A stretch of 64,000 bases of DNA, taken from Pseudomonas sp. UBA1879. GTDB lineage: Bacteria > Pseudomonadota > Gammaproteobacteria > Pseudomonadales > Pseudomonadaceae. Under the pieces are notes generated by a model. The model was not told the origin of the DNA. It made no database searches and saw nothing but the letters and a program-made list of their open reading frames with translations. Below, piece by piece: positions 42,475 through 51,907 of the stretch. The position numbers and the translations under genes are program-made. The first letter of the stretch is position 1. Each line of letters begins with the position of its first letter. The stretch spans positions 186,001 to 250,000 of the forward strand of contig NZ_DDHJ01000015.1 in the NCBI RefSeq assembly GCF_002338065.1, read 5' to 3'.

Positions 42475-43275
42475 CTACATGTGTACTTCGACGGCCAGCG
42501 GCAAGTGATCTGACAGGTGGGTCCAGGGTCGAGTGCCGAGGATTTTCGGGTTGTGGCTGGTGGCATTGCGCAGATATACCCGATCCAGCCTCAGCATCGG
42601 GAAGCGGGCGGGGTAGGTCTTCGCCAGTCGCCCGTGGCCTCGTTCAAACACTTCATGCAGGTAGCTGCAGCGCGCAAGGCGCTTGTTGCCCTGCAATTGC
42701 CAGTCGTTGAAATCCCCGGCGATCACCACCGGCGCATGCTCGGGCAGCGAGTCCAGCAGCGCGCACAGCAAGTCCAGCTGCAACTGGCGATGGCTCTCCA
42801 GCAAGCTCAGATGCACACAGATGGCATGCACTTCATCATGCCCCGGCACCTGCAATACACAATGCAGCAGGCCTCGGCGTTCGGGGCCGGTGATCGACAC
42901 GTCGAGGTTGCGGTAGTGAAGAATCGGGTATTTGGACAGGATCGCGTTGCCATGGTGGCCCTCCGGGTAGACCGCGTTACGGCCATATGCGAAGTCGCTC
43001 CACATGCTGTCGGCGAGAAATTCGTACTGAGACAGCGTGGGCCAGTCGTGATAACGGGCGGCGTGACGGTCATGGCCGCCCAGCACTTCCTGCAGAAACA
43101 CCAGATCGGCTCCGGTGCTGCGTACCGCTTCGCGAAGCTCCGGGAGGATGAAGCGACGATTGAAGGCTGTGAAGCCTTTGTGGGTGTTGACGGTTAGCAC
43201 GCGAAGCCGATGAACGTCCCGTACGCCAGACATGTCCGAGGGAGGAAGTTGGACACCAGCAGGATCGGAAGTCAC
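42475..43275 (-). CDS. Endonuclease/exonuclease/phosphatase family protein
   Basis: The 266-residue protein carries the four EEP metal-site motifs: TVNTHKGF, VFLQEV, GDFNDWQ and SDHLPL. It resembles YbhP, which is encoded near cardiolipin synthase in some bacteria, and could act on nucleic acids or lipid headgroups. Read from GTG 43275, seven bases after GGAG; the GTG at 43281 is too close. It lies 91 bases downstream of the MFS gene. Confidence 0.85.
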   Translation of the reverse strand: MTSDPAGVQLPPSDMSGVRDVHRLRVLTVNTHKGFTAFNRRFILPELREAVRSTGADLVFLQEVLGGHDRHAARYHDWPTLSQYEFLADSMWSDFAYGRNAVYPEGHHGNAILSKYPILHYRNLDVSITGPERRGLLHCVLQVPGHDEVHAICVHLSLLESHRQLQLDLLCALLDSLPEHAPVVIAGDFNDWQLQGNKRLARCSYLHEVFERGHGRLAKTYPARFPMLRLDRVYLRNATSHNPKILGTRPWTHLSDHLPLAVEVHM

Positions 43276-43366
43276 ACGCACGCTCCTTTTGCGGGGGATG
43301 TGCTAGTTCCGACCGACTTCACTGCGGGCAGTTCAGCCGTTTGCGCTGCCGTTTGCGGGTGCCGGG

Positions 43367-44581
43367 TTACACCCGCGTGTCTACGGCGGGGCGTCGCGAC
43401 AACAGCAGGGTCAGCCCCAGCGCCAGCATCGACAACAATGCCGCGAAGAGAAAAATCCAGTCATAGCCCATGCCCAAGGCAATCGCGCCCATCAGTGGCC
43501 CGGTAATGGCCAGCGCCAGATCGAAGAACACCGCGTAAGCGCCCAATCCGGCGCCCCGGCTGCTGTTAGGCACCTGTTTGATGGCCTCGACCCCAATGGC
43601 CGGGTACACCAGCGACAGTCCGAATCCTGTCAGCCCCGCGCCGATCAAGGCCACCTCGGTATTGGGCGAGAGCCACAGCAACACCAGGCCCAGGGTTTCC
43701 ACCGACATGCAGACGATGGCCGAGCGAAAACCACCGAAGCGGGTGATGGCATTGATGAAAAACAGTCGCGCCACGATGAAGCAGACACCGAATACTGTCA
43801 GGCACCAGGCTGCGCCTTCCCAGCCGCGGCTTACGTAATACAGGGTGATGAACGTTGTCAGCGTGCCGTAGCCGATGGAGGAGAGGGTCAGGCCAAGCCC
43901 GTACGGTGCGACCCGACCGAACACCGACCAAAACGCCATACGCTCGCCGCGCACCACCGGCACTGGCGGTTTATTGCGAATCAGCAGCAGCGCACCGGCC
44001 GCCAACACTGCCAGCACCAGGCCCAGACTGATGAAACCCAGCGCATTGACCATCACCACACCCAGCGGCGCACCAATGGCAATCGCGCCGTAGGAAGCAA
44101 TGCCGTTCCAGGAAATCGAGCGCGCCATGTGTTCCGGCCCGACCTGGCCAATGCACCAACTGATCGTGCCGACCCCGATCAGTCCTTGCGACACCCCAAG
44201 GATCACCCGGGCAATCACCAGCATGACCAGACTTGCCTCCGCCAGGCTTTCCAGTAACACCGCCAGCACCGTCAGCACGCCGCTCGCCACGATCCCCGCC
44301 AGGCCATACACGATGGCGCGTTTGGTCCCGATGGTGTCGCAGATCCTGCCCGCCACGGGTCGACTGAACAATGTCGCCAGGTACTGCGAGCCAATCACCA
44401 GACCCGCCACCACGGCGCTGAAACCCAGTTGGTTGTGGACATACCCGGGCATGACCGCAATCGGCAGCCCGATGCACAAAAACGCAATGAAGGTGTAGAG
44501 GACGATGGAGACGATTTGCAGCGTGATCGCCATTGAGTTCGTGTGCTGAGGCGAGGTATCGGGCGGCAGGGCGGCGGACAT
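43367..44581 (-). CDS. Major facilitator superfamily transporter (YhhS/YfcJ-like)
   Basis: A 404-residue protein with 12 membrane segments. The N-terminal pattern SIVLYTFIAFLCIGLPIAVMPGYV and RPVAGRICDTIGTKRA (MFS loop motif) fit the arabinose-efflux-like YhhS/YfcJ group. Substrate unknown. ATG 44581 is preceded by AAGAG; an internal ATG at 44536 is an alternative. The gene is upstream of the EEP gene in the same direction. Confidence 0.85.
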   Translation of the reverse strand: MSAALPPDTSPQHTNSMAITLQIVSIVLYTFIAFLCIGLPIAVMPGYVHNQLGFSAVVAGLVIGSQYLATLFSRPVAGRICDTIGTKRAIVYGLAGIVASGVLTVLAVLLESLAEASLVMLVIARVILGVSQGLIGVGTISWCIGQVGPEHMARSISWNGIASYGAIAIGAPLGVVMVNALGFISLGLVLAVLAAGALLLIRNKPPVPVVRGERMAFWSVFGRVAPYGLGLTLSSIGYGTLTTFITLYYVSRGWEGAAWCLTVFGVCFIVARLFFINAITRFGGFRSAIVCMSVETLGLVLLWLSPNTEVALIGAGLTGFGLSLVYPAIGVEAIKQVPNSSRGAGLGAYAVFFDLALAITGPLMGAIALGMGYDWIFLFAALLSMLALGLTLLLSRRPAVDTRV

Positions 44582-45003
44582 GGGGGCTCTTCGCAGGCGC
44601 GGTGGGAGTGCGCCATCATCGCCCGGGGGCAACGGAAATGAAAGCAGGCTAACGATTTAATCACGACGCCTGCAGCGGCATCCGAATCCGGCCCGGATTG
44701 ACACCTCGCGCAACCGACCCACCCCGCAAAACCTGTAGGAGCCGCCGGGAACGACGGCAGCGAAGCGGTGTATCAGGCCACTCATCTGCAACTGACCCAC
44801 CGCCATCGCTGCCGTCATGCCTCCGGCAGCGCCTACCGATTTTGCGCTGGCCGCAGCTTGTTGGGTCGACGCATGTCCAGCGATTCAGGGCCGATCAACG
44901 ATCCCGAACCTCAACACATAACCCGTAGGAGCCGCCGGAGGAACGACGGCCGCGAAGAGGCCCTGACTCACACACCGCACAAACCGACACACCCCGCGCC
45001 CAT
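44582..45003. repeat. Intergenic REP arms
   Basis: The arm GTAGGAGCCGCCGGGAACGACGGC at 44735 is inverted to CCGTCATGCCTCCGGCAGCGCCTAC ending 44836; a further arm, GTAGGAGCCGCCGGAGGAACGACGGCCGCG, is at 44925. The spacer TCTGCAACTGACCCACC matches the one at 34.2 kb. The rest of this gap holds no gene. Confidence 0.75.
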
Positions 45004-45033
45004 AAAAAAGCCCCGTCACCAGGACAGGGCTTT
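45004..45033 (-). terminator. Intrinsic terminator after ybiT
   Basis: On the minus strand GCCCTGTC-CTGGT-GACGGGGC forms the stem and loop, followed by TTTTTT. It starts about 18 bases after the ybiT stop codon. Confidence 0.85.
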
Positions 45034-45050
45034 CATTGGCGCATCATGAA

Positions 45051-46637
45051 TCAGAACACCACGCCCTGGCTGCGCAGGTAGTCGTCGTAGGTGCCGCTGA
45101 AGTCGGTCACGCCATTCGCGCTCAACTCGATGATGCGGGTGGCCAGCGACGACACGAACTCACGGTCGTGGCTGACAAAGATCAACGTGCCCGGATAGTT
45201 CTCCAGCGCCAGGTTGAGCGCTTCGATGGATTCCATGTCCAGGTGGTTGGTCGGTTCGTCCATCACCAGCACGTTCGGCTTTTGCAGGATCAGCTTGCCG
45301 AACAGCATGCGGCCTTGCTCGCCCCCGGAAATGACCTTGACCGACTTGAGAATCTCGTCGTTCGAGAACAGCATCCGGCCCAAAGTACCGCGGATGATCT
45401 GCTCGCCCTGGGTCCACTGGCCCATCCAGTCGAACAGGCTGACGTCGTCTTCAAAATCATGGGCGTGATCCTGGGCGTAGTAGCCCAGTTCCGCACTTTC
45501 GGTCCACTTCACCGAGCCCGAATCCGGGGTCAGTTCACCCATCAGCGTGCGCAGCAGGGTGGTCTTGCCGATACCGTTCGGGCCGATGATCGCCACGCGC
45601 TCGCCGGCTTCGACGGTGAAGCTGAAGTTCTTGAACAACGTCTTGCCGTCGAAACCTTTGGACATCTGCTCGATGGTCACGGCCTGGCGGTGCAACTTTT
45701 TAGTCTGCTCGAAACGAATGAACGGGCTGACGCGGCTAGACGGCTTGACCTCGGCCAACTGGATCTTGTCGATCTGCTTGGCGCGGGACGTGGCCTGCTT
45801 GGCTTTCGAGGCATTGGCCGAGAAGCGGCTGACGAACGTCTGCAATTCGGCGATCTGGGCTTTCTTCTTGGCGTTGTCCGACAGCAATTGCTCGCGGGAC
45901 TGCGTCGCCGCAGTCATGTACTCGTCGTAGTTGCCGGGGAACAGACGCAGTTCGCCGTAATCCAGGTCGGCCATGTGGGTGCAGACGCTGTTCAGGAAGT
46001 GACGGTCGTGGGAAATGATGATCATGGTGCTGTTACGCGCCGTCAGAATCGTTTCCAGCCAGCGAATGGTGTTGATGTCCAGGTGGTTGGTCGGTTCGTC
46101 GAGCAACAGCACTTCCGGATCGGAAAACAGGGCCTGCGCCAGCAGCACGCGGAGTTTCCAGCCCGGAGCGACTTCGGTCATCGGCCCGAAATGCTGCTCC
46201 AGCGGAATGCCCAGACCCAGCAACAGCTCGCCGGCACGGGATTCGGCGGTGTAACCGTCCATCTCGGCGAATTCGGTTTCCAGCTCGGCCACGGCCATGC
46301 CGTCGTCTTCGCTCATTTCCGGCAGCGAGTAGATGCGGTCGCGCTCGGCCTTGACCTTCCACAGCTCCTCATGGCCCATGATCACAGTGTCGATGACTGT
46401 GAATTCTTCGTAGGCGAACTGATCCTGACGCAATTTACCCAAGCGTACGTTCGGCTCGAGCATCACCTGACCGCCCGACGGCTCCAGATCGCCGCCGAGG
46501 ATCTTCATGAAGGTGGATTTGCCACAGCCGTTGGCGCCAATGAGGCCATAGCGATTGCCGTTGTTGAATTTGACCGAAACGTTCTCGAACAGCGGCTTGG
46601 CGCCGAACTGCATCGTGATGTTAGCTGTGGAAATCAA
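45051..46637 (-). CDS. ybiT: ABC-F family ATPase YbiT
   Basis: The 528-residue protein has two ABC ATPase domains: Walker A in GANGCGKST and GPNGIGKTT, and signature sequences around APGWKLRVLLAQAL and ISGGEQGRMLFG, with LLLDEPTNHLD and LVMDEPTNHLD. The linker between them carries the ABC-F arm. The start ISTANITMQFGAKPLFENVSVKF is closely like E. coli YbiT. These proteins act on ribosomes, relieving certain stalls; they have no membrane domain. It has its own terminator. Confidence 0.93.
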   Translation of the reverse strand: MISTANITMQFGAKPLFENVSVKFNNGNRYGLIGANGCGKSTFMKILGGDLEPSGGQVMLEPNVRLGKLRQDQFAYEEFTVIDTVIMGHEELWKVKAERDRIYSLPEMSEDDGMAVAELETEFAEMDGYTAESRAGELLLGLGIPLEQHFGPMTEVAPGWKLRVLLAQALFSDPEVLLLDEPTNHLDINTIRWLETILTARNSTMIIISHDRHFLNSVCTHMADLDYGELRLFPGNYDEYMTAATQSREQLLSDNAKKKAQIAELQTFVSRFSANASKAKQATSRAKQIDKIQLAEVKPSSRVSPFIRFEQTKKLHRQAVTIEQMSKGFDGKTLFKNFSFTVEAGERVAIIGPNGIGKTTLLRTLMGELTPDSGSVKWTESAELGYYAQDHAHDFEDDVSLFDWMGQWTQGEQIIRGTLGRMLFSNDEILKSVKVISGGEQGRMLFGKLILQKPNVLVMDEPTNHLDMESIEALNLALENYPGTLIFVSHDREFVSSLATRIIELSANGVTDFSGTYDDYLRSQGVVF

Positions 46638-46930
46638 AGCGTTTACCTATCAATAACTTGGCTGTTGCTGGAATTCTCTGATACCGATTTGAGACCGATT
46701 CCGAGTTTTTCCAGTTCGCTCCAGTCGGAGCTTGAGTTGATCCATCGGGCATACGTCGAACAGCAGCATCTGCGCATGTAGGCTGAGCTGCTGAGGCATA
46801 AAAGCGGGGGTTCAAACTGGAATTGGCGCGCATTGTCGCACAAGTCGGGCGACAGTTGTATGGCGGTCTGGCCCGAGGCTGCGGCGTGTTGGCTCAGTGG
46901 CCGGTGACAACCAGCGCCGGGTGCGCACCC

Positions 46931-47668
46931 TCATCCGTAGTCTTCGTCGTTCGCAAACAGATCGCGAGGCGGGGCAGGCATTTTTTCAAGCGGCCTGATC
47001 AGTTGCGGGCCCTGGGCGTCGGCGCGTCCGACGTCCTTGCCCACAGCGTCCCATGTCAGATCGTCGGTGGAGCGGCAGCCTTCTCGGGCGAGCTGTTCGG
47101 CGCGTGCGTTCGAGGTCGTCGGGTCGAGCCATTCTCGGGCGTGGGCGGGCGTCAGCACGACGGGGCGTCGGTCATGCAGGGCGAGCATGCCCGTGTCGCT
47201 GGCGGTGGTCATGATCACGAAGCCATCGCGCTCGTCGGCCGGACCTTCATGGACGTCCGCCAGACCGGCGAAGAATAAAGGCGCCGAATCTCTCAGGCGA
47301 ATGAAAAAGGGCTTTTTGACTGTGGGGTTGTGCGCATCCTTCACCCATTCGAACCAGCCGTTGGCCGGCGCCAGCACGCGACGTTTCGGCCACAGGCTGT
47401 TGAAGAACGTGCCGTCCATTACCGTTTCGACCCGGGCGTTGAACGGATCGGGCCGCTTGCCTTTGGCCCATGCGGGCGACCAGCCCCAGCGCACCTTGTC
47501 CACTTTCAACCCCGCATCGGTGGCGCGAATGATTTCCACGCGGGTGGTCGGCGCCACGTTGTAGCGCTCGATGGGCCACAGGTCGTAGCCGTTGATCACC
47601 AGCTGGGTCGGCGCCAGTTCTTTAAGGTAGTGATCCATCGACTCATAAATCGAATACCGCCCGCACAT
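46931..47668 (-). CDS. SOS response-associated peptidase (SRAP/YedK family)
   Basis: The 245-residue protein begins MCGRYS; the initiator Met is removed in the family so that Cys2 becomes N-terminal and links covalently to abasic DNA. Other active-site elements are YNVAPTTRVEI (Asn), PANGWFEW (Glu) and LHDRRPVVL (His). It protects abasic sites in single-stranded DNA. It is divergent from umuD across a 97-base gap that holds a perfect LexA box. Confidence 0.92.
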   Translation of the reverse strand: MCGRYSIYESMDHYLKELAPTQLVINGYDLWPIERYNVAPTTRVEIIRATDAGLKVDKVRWGWSPAWAKGKRPDPFNARVETVMDGTFFNSLWPKRRVLAPANGWFEWVKDAHNPTVKKPFFIRLRDSAPLFFAGLADVHEGPADERDGFVIMTTASDTGMLALHDRRPVVLTPAHAREWLDPTTSNARAEQLAREGCRSTDDLTWDAVGKDVGRADAQGPQLIRPLEKMPAPPRDLFANDEDYG

Positions 47669-47727
47669 GTGTCACCCGTCGAAATGTGTTGTCGTGAGAT
47701 TGACCAAAAGCCCGGTCACGGCGTTAA

Positions 47728-47743
47728 CTGTATATGCATACAG
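47728..47743. promoter_or_regulatory. LexA box between the SRAP gene and umuDC
   Basis: CTGTATATGCATACAG matches CTG-N10-CAG with a fully alternating AT-rich core. It lies 22 bases before umuD and 59 bases before the divergent SRAP gene, so one LexA dimer could control both. Confidence 0.92.
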
Positions 47744-47765
47744 TTATTCAAACAAGGCACACATC

Positions 47766-48197
47766 ATGAGTCTTACCGTTCTGGGTCCGTTGAAGGCTGG
47801 CGGCGAACGCTTGCCCTATTTTTCCTCCCACGCCGCTGCCGGGTTCCCGTCTCCGGCCGCCGATCACATCGAAAAGCACCTCTCGCTGGACGAGCTGTTC
47901 GACATCCGCGCACCCCACGTTTACCTGGTCAGAATCGAAGGCGACAGCATGCAGGGTGCCGGCATCTTCTGTGGCGATCTGGTCATCGTCGACCGAAGCC
48001 TTTACGCCGAGCACGGTGACATCGTGGTCGCGTCGCTCAACACGGAGGCGGTGTGCAAACGGCTGCACATGCGCGGGGCGGACGTCATGTTGAAATCCGA
48101 AAACCCGGCCTACGCGCCGCGCCGTGTGCTGGAAAGCGACGACCTGATGATCTGGGGTGTCGTCAAGCACAGCATCCGTGCCCATGGCAAAGCGTGA
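47766..48197 (+). CDS. umuD: UmuD-like autoproteolytic subunit of translesion polymerase V
   Basis: The 143-residue S24 peptidase has the cleavage site Ala25-Gly26 in AAAGFPSP, catalytic Ser61 (EGDSMQG) and Lys98 (VCKRL). RecA-stimulated self-cleavage yields UmuD', which with UmuC forms Pol V. The start ATG 47766 is 23 bases after the LexA box. It overlaps umuC by 14 bases. Confidence 0.93.
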   Translation: MSLTVLGPLKAGGERLPYFSSHAAAGFPSPAADHIEKHLSLDELFDIRAPHVYLVRIEGDSMQGAGIFCGDLVIVDRSLYAEHGDIVVASLNTEAVCKRLHMRGADVMLKSENPAYAPRRVLESDDLMIWGVVKHSIRAHGKA

Positions 48198-49470
48198 GCC
48201 GGTCTTCGCGCTGATCGACTGCAACAGCTTTTACGCGAGCTGCGAGCGGGTGTTCCGCACCGATTTGGCGAAAACCCCGATCGTGGTGCTGTCGAACAAC
48301 GACGGCTGTGTGATTGCCCGCAGCTACGACGCCAAACCGTTTGTGCAGATGGCCGCGCCCTATTTCAAGATCAAGGATGAGCTGCGGCGCCATGGCGTGG
48401 TGGCGTTCAGCAGCAATTACGCGCTGTACGGCGACATGAGCGAGCGGGTCATGACCATCATCGAGTCGCGGGTGCCGTCGCTCGAGGTGTACAGCATTGA
48501 CGAGGCATTTGCCGATTTGACGGGCATCCCCGGCGATCTGACCGGTTTCGGCCGTGACATTCGCGAAACGATTCTCAAGCACACCAGCCTGCCGGTTGGC
48601 GTGGGCATCGCGCGGACCAAGACCCTGGCCAAGCTGGCCAATCATATTGCCAAGCAACTGCCTGACGAAGATCAGGGTGTTTTCAACATGTGCGATCCCG
48701 CCGTGCGCGACGAGGTGCTGCGCAGCAGCGATGTCAGTGACGTGTGGGGTATTGGCAAGCGGATGAAAACGCATTTGAACGCCATGGGCATCGAAACCGC
48801 CATGGACCTAGCGCGCGCCGATCGCTGGATGCTGCGGCAGAAATTCAGCGTGGTGATCGAAAAGACCTCGCGAGAGCTCGCCGGAACCCCGTGCCTGACC
48901 CTCGAAGAAGCGCAAGCACCCCGGCACGAAATCTGTTGCAGCCGCATGTTCGGTGATCGGGTAATGGACATTGAGTCGCTGCAGCAGGCCGTGGCCACCT
49001 ACACGCAGCGCGCCGCGGAAAAGCTCCGTGCGCAACACTCGCTGTGCAAGAAAATCAGGGTCAGCATCCGCACGGGCATGTTCAACCCGGATGAAGCGCG
49101 GTACGCCAACGCCGCTCTGGTGGAGCTGCCGTACCCCACCAACGACGTGCGATTGATGAGCAAGGCGGCGACTGAAGCAGTCAATCGCCTGTTCCGCCCC
49201 GGCTATCGGTACAGCAAGGCCGAGGTGTTGCTGATGGACCTGCGCCAACCCGGCGAATTTACCGATGATCTGTTTGCATCCGCGCAACCGGCGACAGCGA
49301 CCAAGGTAATGGAGGTGCTGGACGCGATAAACGGCAAATGGGGCAGGGGAACGCTTAGATGCGCCAGCGTCCCGTATGAGCCCGGTTGGGCGATGCGGCG
49401 GGAGTTGATGAGTCGGAGCTACACGACCAAGCTCGACGAATTGTGGGTAGTGGGCAAAAAGCTGAACTAA
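48184..49470 (+). CDS. umuC: UmuC-type Y-family DNA polymerase V catalytic subunit
   Basis: The 428-residue protein has ALIDCNSFYASCERVF (metal-binding Asp), IVVLSNNDGCVIARS, and SIDEAFADL (catalytic Asp-Glu), the Y-family palm. Next is a helix-hairpin-helix region (DVWGIGKRMKTHL) and the little finger. The family's C-terminal tail is present. It copies damaged templates during the SOS response. It is translationally coupled to umuD. Confidence 0.94.
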   Translation: MAKREPVFALIDCNSFYASCERVFRTDLAKTPIVVLSNNDGCVIARSYDAKPFVQMAAPYFKIKDELRRHGVVAFSSNYALYGDMSERVMTIIESRVPSLEVYSIDEAFADLTGIPGDLTGFGRDIRETILKHTSLPVGVGIARTKTLAKLANHIAKQLPDEDQGVFNMCDPAVRDEVLRSSDVSDVWGIGKRMKTHLNAMGIETAMDLARADRWMLRQKFSVVIEKTSRELAGTPCLTLEEAQAPRHEICCSRMFGDRVMDIESLQQAVATYTQRAAEKLRAQHSLCKKIRVSIRTGMFNPDEARYANAALVELPYPTNDVRLMSKAATEAVNRLFRPGYRYSKAEVLLMDLRQPGEFTDDLFASAQPATATKVMEVLDAINGKWGRGTLRCASVPYEPGWAMRRELMSRSYTTKLDELWVVGKKLN

Positions 49471-49524
49471 AAGCTGACCTGCCAGTCAGGATATTCGCTG
49501 ACTTTTCTCTAATAAGGACTGACC

Positions 49525-49776
49525 ATGCACACCTATGACGTCGAATACGCCTTCAACGGCGAAGCCCGGGCCCATTGCTTTGAACTTAAACAACCGAGTT
49601 TGCCGGTGCACGAAGCGGCCATGCATCTGCTGCAGCTGCATTTCGGCGATGCAGAGAACAGCTTGATCATGCCCAATGGCGACGCAACGCCGGATGAGAT
49701 CATTGAGCAGGCCGCGCGGGTCGGGCTGAACGAAATTCGTGTGGTAGACAGCAGCGTGGAGGGCGACGCCCATTGA
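49525..49776 (+). CDS. Hypothetical 83-residue protein
   Basis: ATG 49525 follows AAGGA. The protein starts MHTYDVEYAFNGEARAH and has an alternation of hydrophobic strands and a helix (EAAMHLLQLHFG), suggesting a small alpha/beta fold. No signal peptide or known domain is recognised. It lies 54 bases after umuC, so it may be read through from the SOS operon. Confidence 0.6.
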   Translation: MHTYDVEYAFNGEARAHCFELKQPSLPVHEAAMHLLQLHFGDAENSLIMPNGDATPDEIIEQAARVGLNEIRVVDSSVEGDAH

Positions 49777-49895
49777 GGGATGCCGCGCCTGCGCGGCTGT
49801 GCTGAGCATCTGCGTTTGAAATGCGCCGTTGCACCCGACACAATCGCGCCCCGATCCGGCACCTGCGCCGGATGTAGAGACGGAGCGCGTGAACG

Positions 49896-50612
49896 TTGAA
49901 CGAGCAATCCTTGTCCAGGCGCCTTGCGCGCGTCGCCGCCCACGTACCATTGGGCGCCAGGCTGGCCGATATCGGTTCGGATCACGCGTACCTGCCCGTG
50001 GCGTTGATGCGTCGTGGTCTGATCGACGCGGCCGTGGCCGGTGAAGTGGCCTTGACGCCGTTTCAGGCCGCAACGCGAACGGTGCGCGAGAACGGCTTCG
50101 CCCAACGGATCATCGTGCGTCGGGCCAATGGCCTGGACGCGATCGAAGCCGAAGACCGGATTACCGCGATCAGCCTGTGCGGCATGGGCGGGGAAACGAT
50201 TCGGGATATCCTCGACAACGGCAAGGCACGTTTGGACGATGACGCACGGCTGATCTTGCAACCCAATGGCGGCGAACAGCCGCTGCGGCGGTGGCTGATG
50301 GAAAACGGCTACCGGATCGTGGTCGAGGAGGTGCTGCGGGAAAACCGTTTCGATTACGAAATCATCGTCGCCGACCGCAGCGGCCCGGTGACGTACGGCG
50401 AGGAAGAGCTGTTCTTCGGCCCGTTGCAGATGCACATCCGCAGTGCTGCTTTTTTGCTCAAGTGGCAGCGTCTGCTGCGCCTGAAACAGCGCACGCTGCA
50501 GGGCTTTGACCGCGCGCGGCAGGTCGTGCCTGAAGAGAAGGTGCAAACGATGGAGCGCCAGGTGGCATGGATCGAGGCGCTGCTGGCGGATTCGCTCGAC
50601 GCGAGTAGGTGA
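49896..50612 (+). CDS. TrmK-like tRNA adenine methyltransferase
   Basis: The 238-residue Rossmann protein has SAM-binding LADIGSDHAYLPVALM, a following GEVALTPFQAA and SLCGMGGETI, closely like TrmK, which methylates adenine 22 N1 in tRNA. The C-terminal coiled-coil region (RLLRLKQRTLQGF) also fits TrmK. Translation probably starts at TTG 49896, with GGAG ten bases upstream. TrmK is better known in Gram-positives, but homologues occur in Pseudomonas. Confidence 0.82.
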   Translation: MNEQSLSRRLARVAAHVPLGARLADIGSDHAYLPVALMRRGLIDAAVAGEVALTPFQAATRTVRENGFAQRIIVRRANGLDAIEAEDRITAISLCGMGGETIRDILDNGKARLDDDARLILQPNGGEQPLRRWLMENGYRIVVEEVLRENRFDYEIIVADRSGPVTYGEEELFFGPLQMHIRSAAFLLKWQRLLRLKQRTLQGFDRARQVVPEEKVQTMERQVAWIEALLADSLDASR

Positions 50613-50737
50613 GGAGATTGTCACTTGCCAGCCGTTCATTGGCTGGCGCAGGAAAGACGTCGCTTCCTTCGCCATTGGCGCGTGGAAGGGGAGGCTCAAG
50701 TCCGGTTCGGCGGACAGAAGATTTTTTATCCTGTTGC

Positions 50738-50765
50738 TTGACTTCTCTTTTTCAATCAGTAAGAT
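50738..50765 (+). promoter_or_regulatory. Promoter of the tRNA-Asn gene
   Basis: TTGACT (50738-50743) and TAAGAT (50760-50765) are 16 bases apart, ending about 10 bases before the mature tRNA. Confidence 0.5.
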
Positions 50766-50774
50766 AGCTCGCAT

Positions 50775-50850
<76 letters not shown>

Positions 50851-50862
50851 GACGAAACACCG

Positions 50863-50893
50863 AAAAGGCCAGCGCATAGCTGGCCTTTTTTTG
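50863..50893 (+). terminator. Intrinsic terminator after tRNA-Asn
   Basis: AAAAGGCCAGC-GCATA-GCTGGCCTTTTTTT forms an eleven-base-pair stem with a T-run, 13 bases after the tRNA end. Confidence 0.9.
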
Positions 50894-51022
50894 TCCAATG
50901 AAAAATCAGGGTATTGGCTTGCCGTCAGTTGACGACGGCAGAGATCTTTTCTCGGGCCGGTCAGGTGGGCATCGCTTCTATCTAAGGAAAGCGGTTACAG
51001 GGATGTACTCGACAGCTGGCGA

Positions 51023-51391
51023 CTAGGAAATCGCGTCAACCAGAAACGCTTTGACGATCGACTTCACCGAAGGGTTGACCTTGAGCGAGTTGAGCTCTTT
51101 GGCGGTGAACCACTTGCAGTCGGCAATTTCGTTTTTTGGGGTCGGTGTCGCCATGAAGGTGACGGACACCTCAAACACGTGGTGCAGCACGCTCCCGCCC
51201 TCAAAGCGTGTGATGTACGACAAATCCTGCAGAATCAAACCCGTCTCTTCGCGCAATTCGCGCGCCGCCGCTTGAGCCGGAGACTCATTGGCCTCGACCT
51301 TGCCACCCGGCAGCGTCCAGCGCGCCTTGGGCTTGCGCACATACAAGATCTGGTCGTCTCGACGGCAAATGACTGTGGCTCGTTCTTTCAT
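51023..51391 (-). CDS. Nudix hydrolase
   Basis: The 122-residue protein has a full Nudix box: GGKVEANESPAQAAARELREETG (G-x5-E-x7-REUxEExGU). It hydrolyses nucleoside diphosphates linked to another group, substrate not known. Start ATG 51391 is eight bases after GGAGGAATA; the frame could extend to 51406 but that lies within the ribosome-binding site. Confidence 0.88.
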   Translation of the reverse strand: MKERATVICRRDDQILYVRKPKARWTLPGGKVEANESPAQAAARELREETGLILQDLSYITRFEGGSVLHHVFEVSVTFMATPTPKNEIADCKWFTAKELNSLKVNPSVKSIVKAFLVDAIS

Positions 51392-51822
51392 TGGATATTC
51401 CTCCACCGTACAACCGTTGTGATGCGCACCGTATTGGCCAGGTCACAAGGTTGTCATAAAAGCTTCATACAAGACTTCGAAGCACGTACGGTGCCAATGT
51501 TCCCGCTGATTTGAATCTGGGTGGCAAGCGGTCCGTTTTTGATAGCTTCAGCGTAGCGAACTGCATCCTTCGAGGGGCTGCAATCCGATGGCGAGTTGAT
51601 AGACCTTCGTCCTTTCAGTCCGTGCGCTCTTGGTTGCGACCTCACTCATCCTGCACACGCCCAATTGCGGCGCGCCACGCACAACGGTGGGGCCGCGAAA
51701 CACAGGCGCGTGGTGATTGGTAGCGCACGTGAGCGCCGTAAATCGTTCCCCTTTTTATGCGACCGCGTCTACGCCATTGAAATCTCAAGGGTTTGCCTTA
51801 ATGGGATTTCACGCGCGATCTG
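51392..51822. other. Gene-free interval before the amino-acid ABC operon
   Basis: Only short frames with no ribosome-binding site and no recognisable domain are present. Nothing else was seen apart from the control region that begins at 51823. Confidence 0.5.
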
Positions 51823-51838
51823 TGGCACACTTCCTGCT
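51823..51838 (+). promoter_or_regulatory. Candidate sigma-54 promoter of the amino-acid ABC operon
   Basis: TGGCACACTTCCTGCT fits GG-N10-GC of the sigma-54 consensus with TGGCAC intact at -24. It lies 70 bases before the first gene. No activator gene for it is adjacent. Confidence 0.5.
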
Positions 51839-51863
51839 GTCCATTCCGTTGTTACATACTCGT

Positions 51864-51879
51864 TTCCGTTATAACGGAA
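51864..51879. promoter_or_regulatory. Perfect palindrome upstream of the ABC operon (candidate operator)
   Basis: TTCCGTTATAACGGAA is a perfect 16-base palindrome, 28 bases before the substrate-binding protein start. Its position, just downstream of the promoter-like site, is that of a repressor operator; the cluster's IclR gene (55585) is an obvious candidate, but this is untested. Confidence 0.5.
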
Positions 51880-51907
51880 TTAACATTTTCTCGGCGGAGT
51901 TCATCAC

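Noticed and set aside
45036..46781. Plus-strand frame of 581 residues
   Set aside because: Antisense shadow of ybiT; high G+C content commonly opens such frames.
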